Positions 26,379-38,200 of a stretch of DNA of 64,000 bases are shown one piece after another; position 1 is the first letter of the stretch, and every line of letters starts with the position of its first letter. The stretch spans positions 1 to 64,000 of the forward strand of contig JANQKC010000021.1 in NCBI GenBank assembly GCA_028281325.1, in the 5' to 3' direction. The notes below the pieces were generated by a model, which saw only the letters and a list, made by a program, of their open reading frames with translations, did not search any database and was not told the origin of the DNA. The translations under genes were made by a program, and so were the position numbers. The stretch is from Alphaproteobacteria bacterium (lineage in GTDB: Bacteria; Pseudomonadota; Alphaproteobacteria; UBA8366).

Positions 26379-28010
26379 ATGCAGAAATCAGACACGGTCC
26401 GCGGCGCGGACAGGGCCGCGCAAGCCCTTCGGGCAGCCGGCATCGAAACCGTCTTCGCCATGTCCGGCAACCAAATCATGGTGCTGTTCGATGCCTTCCT
26501 GGACGAGCAGATCAACGTCGTCCACATCCGCCATGAAGCCGCCGCGGTCCATATGGCGGAAGCCCGCGCGCAGTTGACGGAGGATGTCGCGGTCGCCCTG
26601 GTGCCGGCGGGGCCGGGTTTTGCGAACGCCTTGTCCGCGCTGTATTCCAGCCGCATGTCGGAAAGCCCGATGGTCTTGCTGAGCGGCCACGCGCCGGTCG
26701 CCCGTATAGGCCAGGGCGCCTTTCAGGAAATGCCGCAGGCCGACATGGCGGCGCATCTGGCGAAGGCCTCATGGACCGTCGAGAACCCGGACGGCGTCGC
26801 CCCGGCCATCGCCGAAGCGATACGGATCGCGCGCGCCGACCGGCCCGGCCCGGTCCATGTCGCCCTGCCCTTCGACGTGTTATGCGCCGATACGGAGGAC
26901 GGCGCCGTGCCGGCGGCGGATGCCTTCACACCGGCCAGGAACGACCTGACCGACGCCGACGCGCAAGCAGCACTCGATGCCATCGCCAATGCGGCGCGCC
27001 CCTTGATCCTGGTCGGCCCCACCTTTGCCCGCGGGAACGGGGCGGAAACGGCGCGGCGCCTGGAGGACGCGACCGGCGTCCCGGTCGTCTGCTCGGAAAG
27101 CCCGCGCGGCACCAACGATCCTTGTCTCGGCGCCTTCGCCGAGGCGTTGCGGGACGCCGACCTCGTGGTGTCGGTCGGGAAGCGGCTGGACTTCACGGTC
27201 CAGCTCGGCGCGGCCATGGCGCCCGATGGAACGGTCATTCACATCGACCCGGAGCAACAGGAACTCGACCGCAGCGGGGCGGTCTTCGGCGACCGGTTGA
27301 CGCAGGCCATCAAGGCGGACGCCCTGCCCGCCGCAGCGCGCCTGATCGCCCTCGCCACGGATCCGGCCATCGACGCCGGCTGGGCCGCCGATGTGAAAGA
27401 CGCGGTAACCCATCGGCCCGGCGACTGGGCCTCGCTGACCGGTGGACCGGACGGCCCGCTGCACCCGATCGATGTCTGCCGCGCGGTGCAGGCCAAACTC
27501 GACGAGTCGCCCGACGCGGTGCTGATCATCGACGGCGGCGAGTTCGGGCAATGGGCGCAAGCCTGCCTGCACGCCCCCAACCGCATCATCAACGGCCCCG
27601 GCGGCGCAATCGGCGCGGGCATCCCGTTCAGCGTCGCCGCCGGATTGACGAAGCCCGACGCGCCGGTCATCGCGCTGATGGGCGACGGCTCGATGGGGTT
27701 TCACCTCAGCGAATTCGACACGGCGGCGCGGGCCAACGCACCCTTCGTCCTGATCGTCGGCAATGACGCGAAATGGAACGCGGAGTATCAAATCCAACTC
27801 CGCGACTACGGACCGCAGCGGATGATGGGGTGCGAGTTGAACGCCACGCGATACGACCAGGCCGCCGTGGCGTTGGGGTGCGAGGGCGGCCATGTCGCGC
27901 GCGCGGACGAGATGGCGCCCGCGCTCGACAAGGCCCTGAAATCGCGCCGGCCGACCTGCCTCAACGTATCGATCGAAAGCCATCCGGCGCCGACGGTGCG
28001 GCGCGGCTGA
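26379..28010 (+). CDS. Thiamine-diphosphate-binding enzyme, acetolactate synthase-like
   Basis: A 543-residue three-domain enzyme of the acetolactate synthase/benzoylformate decarboxylase superfamily. Catalytic glutamate E53 lies in IRHEAAAVHMAEA. The cofactor motif is GDGSMGFHLSEFDTAARANAPFVLIVGND. The central domain is SIR2-like. The ATG at 26379 lines up with the family start; an upstream TTG frame adds 12 unlikely residues. It sits 134 bp after the HpcH-type aldolase on the same strand. The real substrate could be a 2-oxo acid; no decisive motif. Confidence 0.85.
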   Translation: MQKSDTVRGADRAAQALRAAGIETVFAMSGNQIMVLFDAFLDEQINVVHIRHEAAAVHMAEARAQLTEDVAVALVPAGPGFANALSALYSSRMSESPMVLLSGHAPVARIGQGAFQEMPQADMAAHLAKASWTVENPDGVAPAIAEAIRIARADRPGPVHVALPFDVLCADTEDGAVPAADAFTPARNDLTDADAQAALDAIANAARPLILVGPTFARGNGAETARRLEDATGVPVVCSESPRGTNDPCLGAFAEALRDADLVVSVGKRLDFTVQLGAAMAPDGTVIHIDPEQQELDRSGAVFGDRLTQAIKADALPAAARLIALATDPAIDAGWAADVKDAVTHRPGDWASLTGGPDGPLHPIDVCRAVQAKLDESPDAVLIIDGGEFGQWAQACLHAPNRIINGPGGAIGAGIPFSVAAGLTKPDAPVIALMGDGSMGFHLSEFDTAARANAPFVLIVGNDAKWNAEYQIQLRDYGPQRMMGCELNATRYDQAAVALGCEGGHVARADEMAPALDKALKSRRPTCLNVSIESHPAPTVRRG

Positions 28011-28048
28011 ACCCGGCGCAGGGCCTCGCGCGGCGGACGCGTTTCGGC

Positions 28049-28077
28049 AAAAAAAGTGGGGCCGCGAAGGCCCCACT
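28049..28077 (-). terminator. Rho-independent terminator of the ABC importer operon
   Basis: A 9-bp stem (AGTGGGGCC at 28055-28063 with GGCCCCACT at 28069-28077) is followed on the minus strand by a run of seven Ts (28049-28055). It lies 24 bp after the substrate-binding-protein stop codon. Confidence 0.88.
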
Positions 28078-28101
28078 CAAACGCCAATCCGTTGACGGCG
28101 T

Positions 28102-29622
28102 TTACTTCTTCCAACGCGCGAACTGGAAGCGCGGCACTTCGTCGAGGCCGGCTTTCAGCTCCAGGTCCTTGTGGACTCCGTAGAAGCGCTTGACGCCGAA
28201 CATGGGCATCCAATACGCCTGCTCGATGATCCGCTGTTGCGCTTTCTTGTAAATGGCGGCGCGGACTTCGGGATCGACGGAATTGCGCGCTTCGTTCAAC
28301 CATTTCGACAGTTCCTTGTCGCCGGTATAGTTGTTCGAAGATTCCACATCGAAGAAGGGGAACAGGATCGCGTCGGCATCGAAGATGTTATAGCTGCCCC
28401 AGTTGAAGTTGCCGATACCGGTGACCTTTCCGGCCCGGCGCAGCTTGCCCATCTGTTGCGAGTTGCCGCGGAAGTCCTTCAGGTTCACCTGGATACCGAC
28501 CTTCTTCAACATCTCCATCGCCGCCTGGTTCGGCAGGTTCTGGTGATCTGAATACTGCCACAGGTCGATCTCGAAACCGTTGGGATGCCCGGCTTCGGCC
28601 AACAGCGCCTTGGCTTTCTTCGGATCGTAGGCGAACCCCTTTACGCTGTCGTCATAACCGAAGTGATGCGGGCTCATCGGCGTGTTCACCGGATAGCCTT
28701 CGTCCCGCACCAGCTTCTGAACGATCTTTTCGCGGTTGATCGCATGCGCGATGGCGCGGCGAACGCGGACATCTTTCAACGGAGTCTCCGACGCCCGACC
28801 CATCGAGTCGAACTGCCAGAAATCGATGCGGATGATCGGGAAGTTCAGCACCTCGTAATCCGGCTGGTTCTTGAATCCCGGCACCTGATCGAGCAACAGG
28901 TTCATCGAGACGTCGCTGCCGCCCGAGAACAGCTCGGCAAGGCGCGTCGATGCTTCCGGCACGACCTTGATGGTCACGTCCTTGATCGCGGGGACACCCT
29001 TCATCCAATAGTTCTCGTTCCGAACGAGCACGATCCGGCTGCCCTTGGTCCAGCTCACCCACTTATAGGGACCGGACCCCATGGCGTGTTCCTGCATGTA
29101 CTGGTCGTCCTTGCCCCACTTCGGATCCATGATGAAGAGCGTGTTCAGACGCTCCAAGGCCAGGGCATACGGCTCATGCGTGTGGATGCGGAGTGTGTGG
29201 TCGTCGATGACCTCGACACTCTTGACCCATTTGAAATTCGGCAACCGCGGTGACTTGCGCTCCGGATCAAGGACACGTTTCTCAATCGTGTATTTGATCG
29301 CTTCGGCGTTCAGCGGGTTGCCGTTGTGGAATTTCACGTCATTGCGAATCTTGAATTCCCATGTCGTGTCGGTCGGCGTGCTCCACGACGTGGCGACATG
29401 GGGCAGAATCTTGCCCGTGTCCGGATCGCGCAGCACCAGCGGATCCCAGATCATGTAGCCCATCTGGAGCATCTGGCGCGACGACGTTTGGTACGGTTCC
29501 ATCGTGTGGAACTTGCTGTAGAACGCGATGTTCAAGCTATCGCGCGCCGCCTGCGCCGGCGCCACGATCGCGACCGCAAGAAATGCGGCGGCGATGGATA
29601 AGAGTTTAAGTCTGCCTGGCAT
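28102..29622 (-). CDS. ABC transporter substrate-binding protein, peptide/nickel/opine family (SBP_bac_5)
   Basis: A 506-residue exported protein with a signal peptide ending near AQA (residue 25). It shows the SBP_bac_5 pattern: YSKFHTMEPYQTSS..., a VATSW...TWEFKIRNDVKFHNG block, RRAIAHAINREKIVQ, GYDDSVKGFAYDPKKAKALLAEAG. Family members capture peptides, nickel, opines or sugars; specificity is not deducible. It is last in the dppBCFD-like gene order and separated by 248 bp from the ATPase, so it may have its own promoter. Confidence 0.9.
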   Translation of the reverse strand: MPGRLKLLSIAAAFLAVAIVAPAQAARDSLNIAFYSKFHTMEPYQTSSRQMLQMGYMIWDPLVLRDPDTGKILPHVATSWSTPTDTTWEFKIRNDVKFHNGNPLNAEAIKYTIEKRVLDPERKSPRLPNFKWVKSVEVIDDHTLRIHTHEPYALALERLNTLFIMDPKWGKDDQYMQEHAMGSGPYKWVSWTKGSRIVLVRNENYWMKGVPAIKDVTIKVVPEASTRLAELFSGGSDVSMNLLLDQVPGFKNQPDYEVLNFPIIRIDFWQFDSMGRASETPLKDVRVRRAIAHAINREKIVQKLVRDEGYPVNTPMSPHHFGYDDSVKGFAYDPKKAKALLAEAGHPNGFEIDLWQYSDHQNLPNQAAMEMLKKVGIQVNLKDFRGNSQQMGKLRRAGKVTGIGNFNWGSYNIFDADAILFPFFDVESSNNYTGDKELSKWLNEARNSVDPEVRAAIYKKAQQRIIEQAYWMPMFGVKRFYGVHKDLELKAGLDEVPRFQFARWKK

Positions 29623-29870
29623 TGCGGGCCTCTCCTTCTGTGATTCGTTGCCTGTTCGTCACTTTTGCCGATCGTTGCAGTGGTCGCTTATCGACCGCGG
29701 CAAGATACCGTTCCATTCAGCCGCAGCCGGATCGGATAGTCTTTTTGTCCTTCCGTTTCAAAAGAATAGGGTCAGCGTCAAAGGCGGCGCAAGTCGCTTA
29801 CCCTGAATTACAACCAATGCGCCACAAAATGATCTGCATATTGACCTTTTCCGAGAATTTTGCCGATTCA

Positions 29871-30908
29871 TTACCCGGTTCCGGCCGAAACGGCCGGCGT
29901 CGGTTCGGCGTCCGCCGCGGCGTCTTTTTCGGATAGCCAGCATTTGCTGCCATGGGTCGGGCCGAGCGCGAACATCGGCGGTCGCGCCTGCTCGCATTTC
30001 GGCATGGCATGCGGGCACCGCGGCGCGAACGGGCAACCCGGCGGCAGCCGGATCAGGTTCGGCACGCTGCCCGGGATTTCCTGCAACGGCTGCTTGCCCT
30101 TCGTAAACTTGTCGCCGAGCCGGGGGATCGACCGCAACAGCCCTTGCGTATAGGGATGCTGCGCATTCTCGAACAGGTCGTCGATCTGCAGATACTCGAC
30201 GACCTCGCCGGCATACATGACGACCACCTCGTCCGAGGTTTCGGCGATCACGCCCAGGTCATGCGTGATCAGCATGACCGCCATATCCAGTTCTTCCTGC
30301 AACGACAGGATGAGGTCGAGGATCTGCGCCTGGATGGTAACGTCCAGCGCGGTCGTCGGTTCGTCCGCGATCAGCAGCTTCGACCGGCAGGCGATCGCCA
30401 TCGCGATCATCACCCGTTGGCGCATACCGCCGGAAAACTGATGGGGATAGTCGCCAAGTCGGCTTTTCGCGCTGGGAATACCGACCTGATCGAGCATCTC
30501 GGCGGCGGCGTCCAACGCCTCGTCGCGGCTCTTTCCCTGATGGATCATGAACACTTCGGCGACCTGATCGCCGACGGTCAGGACCGGGTTCAGAGAGGTC
30601 ATCGGTTCCTGGAAGATCATCGAGATGTCCGCGCCCCGCACATCGCGCATCTCGTTGTCGGACAGTTTCATCAGATCGCGGCCGTCGAATCGAATCTCGC
30701 CGTCGACGATCCGGCCCGGCGGGTCGGCAACCAGGCGCATCACGGACAATGCCGTCACCGACTTGCCGCTGCCGGATTCGCCCAAGACGCCAAGCGTCCG
30801 GCCTTTGTGGATCTCCAAGTTGACGCCGTCGACCGCTTTGACGACGCCGGCAGGCGTAAAGAAATGCGTCCGCAAACCGGACACGGAGAGAACGACATCA
30901 TCAGTCAT
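29871..30908 (-). CDS. Oligopeptide/nickel ABC transporter ATPase (OppD/DppD-like)
   Basis: A 345-residue ABC ATPase with Walker A GESGSGKS, signature [14 protein letters not shown], Walker [14 protein letters not shown], and the C-terminal oligopeptide-transporter domain with its cysteine pattern [14 protein letters not shown]. It overlaps the OppF-like gene by 8 bp. Pairs with the next ATPase to energise the importer. The C-terminus has an Ala-rich tail ([14 protein letters not shown]). Confidence 0.92.
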   Translation of the reverse strand: MTDDVVLSVSGLRTHFFTPAGVVKAVDGVNLEIHKGRTLGVLGESGSGKSVTALSVMRLVADPPGRIVDGEIRFDGRDLMKLSDNEMRDVRGADISMIFQEPMTSLNPVLTVGDQVAEVFMIHQGKSRDEALDAAAEMLDQVGIPSAKSRLGDYPHQFSGGMRQRVMIAMAIACRSKLLIADEPTTALDVTIQAQILDLILSLQEELDMAVMLITHDLGVIAETSDEVVVMYAGEVVEYLQIDDLFENAQHPYTQGLLRSIPRLGDKFTKGKQPLQEIPGSVPNLIRLPPGCPFAPRCPHAMPKCEQARPPMFALGPTHGSKCWLSEKDAAADAEPTPAVSAGTG

Positions 30909-31917
30909 GGCGCATCGGTCCGTGCAAGTGACAGGCGACCCAATGGTCGGGTCGGGCTTCGATCATCGGCGGCTCTTCGACGCGGCAATGATCCATGGCC
31001 TTCGGACAGCGCGTATGGAAACGGCAGCCGCTCGGCGGGTTGATGGGGCTGGGCACGTCGCCGCGGAGAATCGTCTTGCGCCGGGCGCGGCCACCGGCCT
31101 CGGCGCGCGGCACGGCGGCGATCAGTGCCTCGGTATAGGGATGGAGCGGCGTCTGGTAGAGGTCCTTATCCGAGGCCATTTCCACGATCTTGCCGAGATA
31201 CATCACGGCCACGCGGTCGGCGATGTGTTCCACCACCGACAGGTCATGCGAGATGAACAGGAAGGAAAACCCGAATTCCTCTTTCAGCGAATCGAGCAGG
31301 TTGATCACCTGGGCCTGGATCGAGACGTCTAGCGCGGAGACGGCTTCATCGGCGATGATCAATTTCGGCGACATCGCCAACGCCCGCGCGATGCCGATCC
31401 GTTGACGTTGTCCGCCGGAGAATTCATGCGGATACCGCTGCATATGCTCGGGCTGCAGGCCGACCTTCGTCAGGACCTGCTCGACATTCTTCTCCCAGTC
31501 CTTGTCGCCGGTATGGACGCGATACGCCTCGCCGACGAGTTCCTTCACCCGCAGCCGCGGATTCAAGGACGCGAACGGATCCTGAAAGATGATCTGAATG
31601 CGTTGCCGGATCCGGTTGAGCTCGGCTTCGTCGACCGCGAAGATATTACGCCCGTCGAACATCACTTCGCCCGCGGTCGGCTCGTACAGCTTCAACAACA
31701 CCCGGCCGACCGTCGACTTGCCGCAGCCCGATTCACCGACCAGGCCCAGCGTCTCGCCCGGCTTGATCTCGAAACTCACGCCGTCGACCGCATAAACGTA
31801 ATTGGCGACCCGCTTGAGCAACCCCGCGCGCAGCGGGAAATGCATTTTCAGATCGCGGACGTCCAGGACCGGCGCATCGCCGGCCGGACTCCTTTCTTCT
31901 TGTTCTTCAACTGCCAT
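30901..31917 (-). CDS. Oligopeptide/nickel ABC transporter ATPase (OppF/DppF-like)
   Basis: A 338-residue ABC ATPase. Walker [13 protein letters not shown], signature [15 protein letters not shown], Walker [13 protein letters not shown], with the unusual A in place of P after DE as often seen in OppF proteins. The C-terminal domain has [14 protein letters not shown]. The gene starts 6 bp after the permease gene upstream. Confidence 0.92.
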   Translation of the reverse strand: MAVEEQEERSPAGDAPVLDVRDLKMHFPLRAGLLKRVANYVYAVDGVSFEIKPGETLGLVGESGCGKSTVGRVLLKLYEPTAGEVMFDGRNIFAVDEAELNRIRQRIQIIFQDPFASLNPRLRVKELVGEAYRVHTGDKDWEKNVEQVLTKVGLQPEHMQRYPHEFSGGQRQRIGIARALAMSPKLIIADEAVSALDVSIQAQVINLLDSLKEEFGFSFLFISHDLSVVEHIADRVAVMYLGKIVEMASDKDLYQTPLHPYTEALIAAVPRAEAGGRARRKTILRGDVPSPINPPSGCRFHTRCPKAMDHCRVEEPPMIEARPDHWVACHLHGPMRHD

Positions 31918-31923
31918 AACCGG

Positions 31924-32847
31924 TTACGCCTTTCGCATCCGCGGGTCGAGCAGATCGCGCAAGGCGTCGCCGACGAGATTGATACCCAAACAGGCCAGGA
32001 AGATCGCGACGCCCGGCAATGTCGATAGCCACCAAACCGTCAGGATATAGTCGCGGCCTTCCGCCAGCATCAAGCCCCAGGACGGGGTCGGCGGCTGAAT
32101 GCCAAGGCCAAGGAAGCTCAGGAAGGTCTCGCGGATGATCGAGCGCGCGACCTCGACGGTGGCGATGACCAGCGTCGCGGCCGCCAGATTGTTCAGGATA
32201 TGCTTGAAAATGATCCGATAATGGTTGAGCCCTTGGGCGCGCGCCGCGATGACGAATTCCTGTTCACGCAGCTTTCGCGTCTCTATTCGGGCAACGCGCG
32301 CAAAGATCGGCCAATTCGATAAGCCAAGCGCCAGGATGATGTTCTGCATCGATGCGCCGAGCACGATGACCAGCGTCATGGCGAGCAGGATGAACGGAAA
32401 CGCCAGCATGGCGTTGACGCTGAAGTCGACCACAGAGTCGATCCATCCGCCGAAATAACCGGCGAACAGGCCCAAAATGACGCCGATGACCATGGAGACG
32501 AACACCGCCGAGACGCCCACCGTCAGCGAAATCCGGGCGCCGTGGACGATCCGGCTGTAAACGTCGCGGCCGAGCTGATCGGTGCCGAGCCAATGCTCCC
32601 ACGAGCCGCCTTCCATGAAGGCTGGCGGCGACAGCCGTTCCAAGATGTCCTGCGACAGCGGGTCGTGGGTCGCGACCCACGGGGCGAACAGCGCCATGAT
32701 CACCAGCACCGCCATCAACGCGAGCCCGAAAACGCCGAGGCGCAAGTGCCACATTTTGCGGAAAATGATGTAGGCCTTGCTCGGCGCCTTCTCGACCTCG
32801 CCGGCCCCGGGCACCATGTCGGATGTGTCTTCCACTCTTATTGTCAT
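31924..32847 (-). CDS. ABC transporter permease (DppC-like)
   Basis: A 307-residue inner-membrane permease with the N-terminal OppC helix and the periplasmic DPLSQDILERLSPP...WLGTDQLGRDVYSRIVHGARISL motif typical of OppC/DppC. The EAA-loop is ARVARIETRKLREQEFVIAA. Six helices predicted. It lies 8 bp after the DppB-like gene. Confidence 0.92.
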   Translation of the reverse strand: MTIRVEDTSDMVPGAGEVEKAPSKAYIIFRKMWHLRLGVFGLALMAVLVIMALFAPWVATHDPLSQDILERLSPPAFMEGGSWEHWLGTDQLGRDVYSRIVHGARISLTVGVSAVFVSMVIGVILGLFAGYFGGWIDSVVDFSVNAMLAFPFILLAMTLVIVLGASMQNIILALGLSNWPIFARVARIETRKLREQEFVIAARAQGLNHYRIIFKHILNNLAAATLVIATVEVARSIIRETFLSFLGLGIQPPTPSWGLMLAEGRDYILTVWWLSTLPGVAIFLACLGINLVGDALRDLLDPRMRKA

Positions 32848-32855
32848 AGCTTGCC

Positions 32856-33776
32856 CTATTCAAACCTGATGCGTGGATCGATCCACGCCGCGCCCACGTC
32901 GGCCGCGAGATTCGCCAATATCGTGAAGCCGGAAAAGATGATGACGATCGCCTGGACCACCGGGAAGTCGCCGACCTGAATCGATTCGACCGCCAGCCGG
33001 CCCAGGCCGGGCCAGGAGAATACGGTCTCGGTGACCACGGCCCCGCCGAGCAACGCGCCGAATTGAATGCCCGACACCGTCACCAACGGAATCGCGGCGT
33101 TCCGCAGCGCGTGCCGCATCAACACGGATTGTTCCTCGACACCCTTCGACCGGGCGGTGCGGATATAGTCCTGGCTCAGCACCTCCAGCATGCCGGATCG
33201 CACCAACCGCATGTTGAGCGGCAAAATGAACGACGCCAACGTGATCGCCGGAAGGATCAGATGCAGCCATGTTTCGCTGCCGGATGCCGGAAGCCATTTC
33301 AGCCAGACGCCGAATATCACTATCAAGACGATGCCGAGCCAAAACAGGGGCATCGCCTGGCCGACCAGGACCACGAGAATCGTCAGATTGTCGACGATCG
33401 AATACCGTTTCACCGCGGAGATGATCCCGAGCGGGATGGCCAACAGCGTCGCCAAGATCTGCGCCGCGATGGCCAATTTCAGCGTTGGCCATAGGGATGC
33501 GGCGATAAGGTCGCCCGCCGGCACCTTGGCGACCCAGGATACGCCGAAGTCGCCGGCGAAGATGACGCGCCCCATATAGTCGCCGTATTGGACGATCAGC
33601 GGCCGGTTGAGACCGTACTGCTCTTCGAAACGGGCGATATCCTGATCGTCGGCGTTCTCCGGCAGCAATGTCGATGCCGGGTCGGCTGTGTAGAAGAGAA
33701 GGAAAAACGATACGAAGGAGACGACGAGCGCCACGCCAATGGCGTGCAACAGCTTATGGACTATATATGTTCGCAT
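32856..33776 (-). CDS. ABC transporter permease (DppB-like)
   Basis: A 306-residue permease with six predicted helices. It begins MRTYIVHKLLHAIGVALVV and carries the DppB periplasmic region (RFEEQYGLNRPLIVQYGDYMG) and EAA motif (RSGMLEVLSQDYIRTARSKG). An in-frame GTG at 33785 is an alternative start; neither has a strong ribosome site. First gene of the importer operon. Confidence 0.9.
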   Translation of the reverse strand: MRTYIVHKLLHAIGVALVVSFVSFFLLFYTADPASTLLPENADDQDIARFEEQYGLNRPLIVQYGDYMGRVIFAGDFGVSWVAKVPAGDLIAASLWPTLKLAIAAQILATLLAIPLGIISAVKRYSIVDNLTILVVLVGQAMPLFWLGIVLIVIFGVWLKWLPASGSETWLHLILPAITLASFILPLNMRLVRSGMLEVLSQDYIRTARSKGVEEQSVLMRHALRNAAIPLVTVSGIQFGALLGGAVVTETVFSWPGLGRLAVESIQVGDFPVVQAIVIIFSGFTILANLAADVGAAWIDPRIRFE

Positions 33777-34039
33777 TAATGTCACGCATGGTTAGCCACC
33801 CGGAAACCAGTTTGTCATATCCAGACCGCAAGGCAAGAGGGACGTGCGATCACACTCCCGCCACCGAGTGGCACCAATGGAATTTTTTTCATGATGCAGA
33901 CCCGTGACAATTTCAACCGGCGACTTACATGGTTGCACACGCATTGTCATTTATGTTGCACTGCGGCATTCGCATTGAGGACGATTGAGAGGCTTCGCCG
34001 ACAAATATGCGCAATCTGGCGAAGTCTGAGGCACATACC

Positions 34040-35203
34040 ATGATCAGAACAAGTTTTTGCACTGCAATCGCAGGGATTTTCGCGGCATTGCTTATCGCCG
34101 TCGGTCCCGCCCACGCTCAGCAAGGGCCGATGCCCGTCACGGTCGCGAAGCCGCTGGTCAAGAATATTGTCGACTGGGACGAATATACCGGGCGGTTCGA
34201 AGCGGTCGAACGGGTCGACGTGCGGGCGCGCGTTTCCGGTTTCCTGGAATCCGTTCATTTCCGCGAAGGGCAGATGGTCGAAAAAGGCCAGGTGCTGTTC
34301 ATTATCGATCCACGGCCGTTCCAGGCCGAACTGGATGCCGCCAAGGCGGCGGTGGAAGGCGCGGAAACCGCGTTCAATCTGGCCGTCACCGAGTTAAAAC
34401 GCGCTGAATCGCTGATCTCCCGGAACAACATCGCCCGCGAGACCGTCGATCAGCGCCGCGCCGCCCGGGAAACGGCGCGGGCCGAGATTCTGTCCGCTAA
34501 GGCGCGCGTGCGCAGCGCGGAGTTGAACCTCGAATTCACCCAGGTCCGTGCGCCGTTCAAGGGCCGGATATCGGACGCACGGGTCGATGTCGGCAACCTC
34601 GTGGAAGGCGGCACCGCGCAATCGACCTTGTTGACCACGCTGCTCTCGACCGACCCGATCCTGTTCACCTTCACCGCCTCCGAGGCGGAATTCCTCAAGT
34701 ACACCCGGCTCGACCTGTCGGGACAGCGCCAGTCGTCGCGCGAGACACAGAACCCGGTTTACGTCCGCCTCGCGGACGAGACCGACTGGAAACGAAGGGG
34801 CGAGATGTTCTTCGTCGACAACGAGATTTCGCCGGAAACCGGCACGATGCGCGGCAAGGCAATCTTCGACAACCCGGACGACATTCTCACGCCCGGGATA
34901 TTCGGCCGGCTGCGCCTCATCGGATCAGCGCCTTATGACGCCATCCTGATCCCGGACGACGCAGTGATCTCGGACCAAAGCCGGAAGATGGTTCTCGTCC
35001 TGGGCGAGGATGCGACGGTCATCGCCAAGCCGGTAACGCTCGGCCCGCGTCACAACGGTTTGCGGGTCGTGCGATCCGGCCTCGACGCCGACGAAACGGT
35101 CATCATGCGGGGCGTCCAGCGCGCCCGTCCCGGCGGCAAGGTCTTGCCGCAAGAGGCAACCCTGCAGCTGGATGGCACGTTAACGCCATCCCCGGGAAGC
35201 TAG
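34040..35203 (+). CDS. RND efflux periplasmic adaptor (AcrA/MexA-like)
   Basis: A 387-residue membrane fusion protein. Signal peptide ends near AHA-QQ. A barrel-sandwich (lipoyl-like) hybrid around VRARVSGFLESVHFREGQMVEKGQVLFIIDPRPF, a coiled coil (about 85-150), then a beta-barrel domain follow. The ATG at 34040 is preceded by GAGG at good spacing; an upstream ATG at 34007 would spoil the signal peptide. It links the RND pump downstream to an outer-membrane channel that is not encoded here. Confidence 0.9.
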   Translation: MIRTSFCTAIAGIFAALLIAVGPAHAQQGPMPVTVAKPLVKNIVDWDEYTGRFEAVERVDVRARVSGFLESVHFREGQMVEKGQVLFIIDPRPFQAELDAAKAAVEGAETAFNLAVTELKRAESLISRNNIARETVDQRRAARETARAEILSAKARVRSAELNLEFTQVRAPFKGRISDARVDVGNLVEGGTAQSTLLTTLLSTDPILFTFTASEAEFLKYTRLDLSGQRQSSRETQNPVYVRLADETDWKRRGEMFFVDNEISPETGTMRGKAIFDNPDDILTPGIFGRLRLIGSAPYDAILIPDDAVISDQSRKMVLVLGEDATVIAKPVTLGPRHNGLRVVRSGLDADETVIMRGVQRARPGGKVLPQEATLQLDGTLTPSPGS

Positions 35204-35256
35204 GTCTCCTCATCCTCTTTATTCTTCAAACCACACGGTAGTTGGAGGGCGCGGGC

Positions 35257-38200
35257 ATGCGCTTTACGCATTTCTTCGTCGACCATCCGATTTTTGCGAC
35301 CGTCATCTCGGTGTTGATCACCCTGCTCGGCGCGATTTCCTATTTCAGCCTGCCGGTCGCGCAGTATCCCGAAGTCGCGCCGCCGACGATTCAGGTCACC
35401 GCGACGTATCCCGGCGCGTCCGCCGAGACGATCGCGGATACCGTGGCGACGCCGATCGAGCAGGAAATCAACGGCATCGAGAACATGCTCTACATGCGCT
35501 CGGAATCGACCGGCGACGGGCGGTTGACATTGACCGTCACTTTCGCGCTCGGCACGGATTTGGATTTCTCGCAGGTTCTCGTCCAGAACCGGGTCGCGAT
35601 CGCCGAGGCCCGCCTGCCCGAACCCGTGCGCCGCCTCGGCGTCACCGTGCAGAAGAGTTCGCCCGACCTGATGATGGTGATCCATCTGCTGTCGCCCGAC
35701 GACTCGCGGGACCAACTCTACATATCGAATTATGGCCGGACCCAAATCGTCGACCGGCTTGCCCGCATCAACGGTGTCGGCGAGGCGCGCATATTCGCCG
35801 AGCGCGCTTATTCCATGCGCATCTGGCTCGACCCGGAACGCGCGGCAAGCTTCAACATCACCCCCGGCGAGATCGTCGACGCGCTGCAGCAGAACAATGT
35901 TCAGGTCGCGTCCGGAATCATCAACCAGTTGCCGGTCCCGACCCCCGGCGCGTTCGAAATCAACGTCGAAACGCAGGGCCGCCTGATCGCGCCTGAGGCG
36001 TTCGGCAACATCGTGGTCAAACGCGGCGAAGGCACCTCGACGGTGCGGGTCAAGGACATCGCGCGCGTCGAGTTGGGCTCGCAGGACTATTCGACCATCG
36101 GCTATCTGGACAAATCGACGGCGCTGCCGATCCTGATCTTTCAGCGGCCCGGGTCGAACGCGCTGGAAACGGCGGACGAACTGATCCGGACGATGGACGA
36201 ACTGGCCGAGGACTTCCCCGAAGGCCTGGAGCACACCATCGTCTATAACCCGACGGAGTTCATCGAAGAATCGGTCGACGCGGTCTACATGACCCTGATC
36301 GAGGCGGTCTTCCTCGTCGTCCTGGTGGTGGTGGTTTTCCTGCAGAACGTGCGGGCGTCGTTCATCCCGATCGTCGCCATCCCAGTGTCCCTCGTCGGCA
36401 CCTTCCTGGTGATGGCGGCGTTGGGATACTCGATCAACAACCTGACCTTGTTGGGCCTTGTGCTCGCCATCGGCATCGTCGTCGATGACGCCATCGTCGT
36501 GGTCGAGAATGTCGAACGATACGTCGCCAAAGGCATGAACGCGCGAGAAGCCGCGCACAAGACGATGGACGAGGTCGGTTCCGCGCTGGTGGCGATATCG
36601 CTGGTGCTGGTTGCCGTGTTCCTGCCGACGGCGTTTATCGAGGGCATTTCAGGACAATTCTACCGGCAGTTCGCGATCACCATCGCGACCGCGACCCTGT
36701 TCTCGCTGATCGTTTCGCTCACGCTGTCGCCGGCGCTCTGCGCCCTGCTGCTGAACCGGCGCGAAACGCGGCGCAAGGAATGGCCGCCGGTAACGTGGAT
36801 CATGTGGCCCTTCCGCAAATTCGCGGCCGGGTTCAACTGGGGCTTCGATCGCATGTCCAACGGCTATGCCGGACTCACGCGCCGGGCGGTGCGCATGACG
36901 CTGATCGTCATGATCGTCTATGCCGGACTGATCGGCTTGACGGTGCAGCAGTTCCGCGCCGCGCCGACCGGCTTCATTCCCGAACAGGACCAAGGCTACC
37001 TGATCACGGTCGTGCAGCTTCCCGCCGGATCGAGTCTGGCGCGGACCGACGCCGTCGTGCAGCGCGCGGTGAATCTGATCCTCGACCATCCCGAAGTCGA
37101 ACATGCGGTCGGTTTCGCCGGCTTCGACGGCGCGACCTTTACCAACGCACCCAACACCGGGGCGATCTTCTTCACGATGAAGGATTTCGCCGAGCGCGCC
37201 GACCGTGGCGCATCGGCGCAAAAGATCCTCGGCGAGGTGCAAGGCAGCCTGTTCGAGATTCAAGACGCCTTCATCTTCATCGTCGCCCCGCCGCCGGTCC
37301 GCGGCATCGGCAACAGCGGCGGTTGGAAACTCTACGTGCAGGACCGGCGCGGGCGCGGCATCGCGGCGCTCGAAGCGGCGACCAACGACCTGATCCAGGC
37401 CGCCAACGGCGATCCGGACCTCACGCGCGTCTTCACGTTGTTCAACACCGCAACGCCGAAGATCTTTGCGGATATCGACCGCACGCGCGCCGAGATTCTC
37501 GACGTGCCTGCCGACCGCGTGCTGGAAGCGCTCGAAGTCTTCATCGGGTCGGTCTATATCAACGACTTCAACTTCCTGGGCCGCACCTATCGTGTGACGG
37601 CACAGGCCGACGGCCCCTACCGTGACGATCCAGGCGATATCGCCAAACTCCGCGCCCGGTCGACGACCGGCGCGATGGTGCCGCTGGGATCGGTCGCGAC
37701 GTTCCGCGATATCACCGGGCCGCACCGGGTGCCGCGCTACAATCTTTATCCGGCCACCGAGGTGATCGGCGCCACGGCGCCCGGCGTCTCGACCGGCGAG
37801 GCTATCGAAAAGGTCGAGGCGCTGGCCGAGAACGTTTTGCCCGACGGATTCGACATCGAATGGACCGAACTGGCGTTGCAGGAAAAGCTTGCCGGGGATA
37901 CGGCGCTGATCGCCTTCGGTCTGGCGGTGGTATTCGTCTTCCTGCTGCTCGCCGCGATGTACGAGAGTTGGCTGCTGCCGCTCGCGGTTATCCTGATCGT
38001 GCCGATGTGTCTGCTTGCCGCCCTGGTCGGCATCGGATTGCGCGGGATCGACAGCAATATTCTAGTGCAGATCGGTTTCGTCGTTCTCATCGGCCTCGCG
38101 GCGAAGAACGCGATCCTAATCGTCGAGTTCGCCAAACAGGCGGAAGAAGACGGCATGAGCCGGATAGATGCTGCGGTCGAGGCCGCGCGCGTGCGCTTGC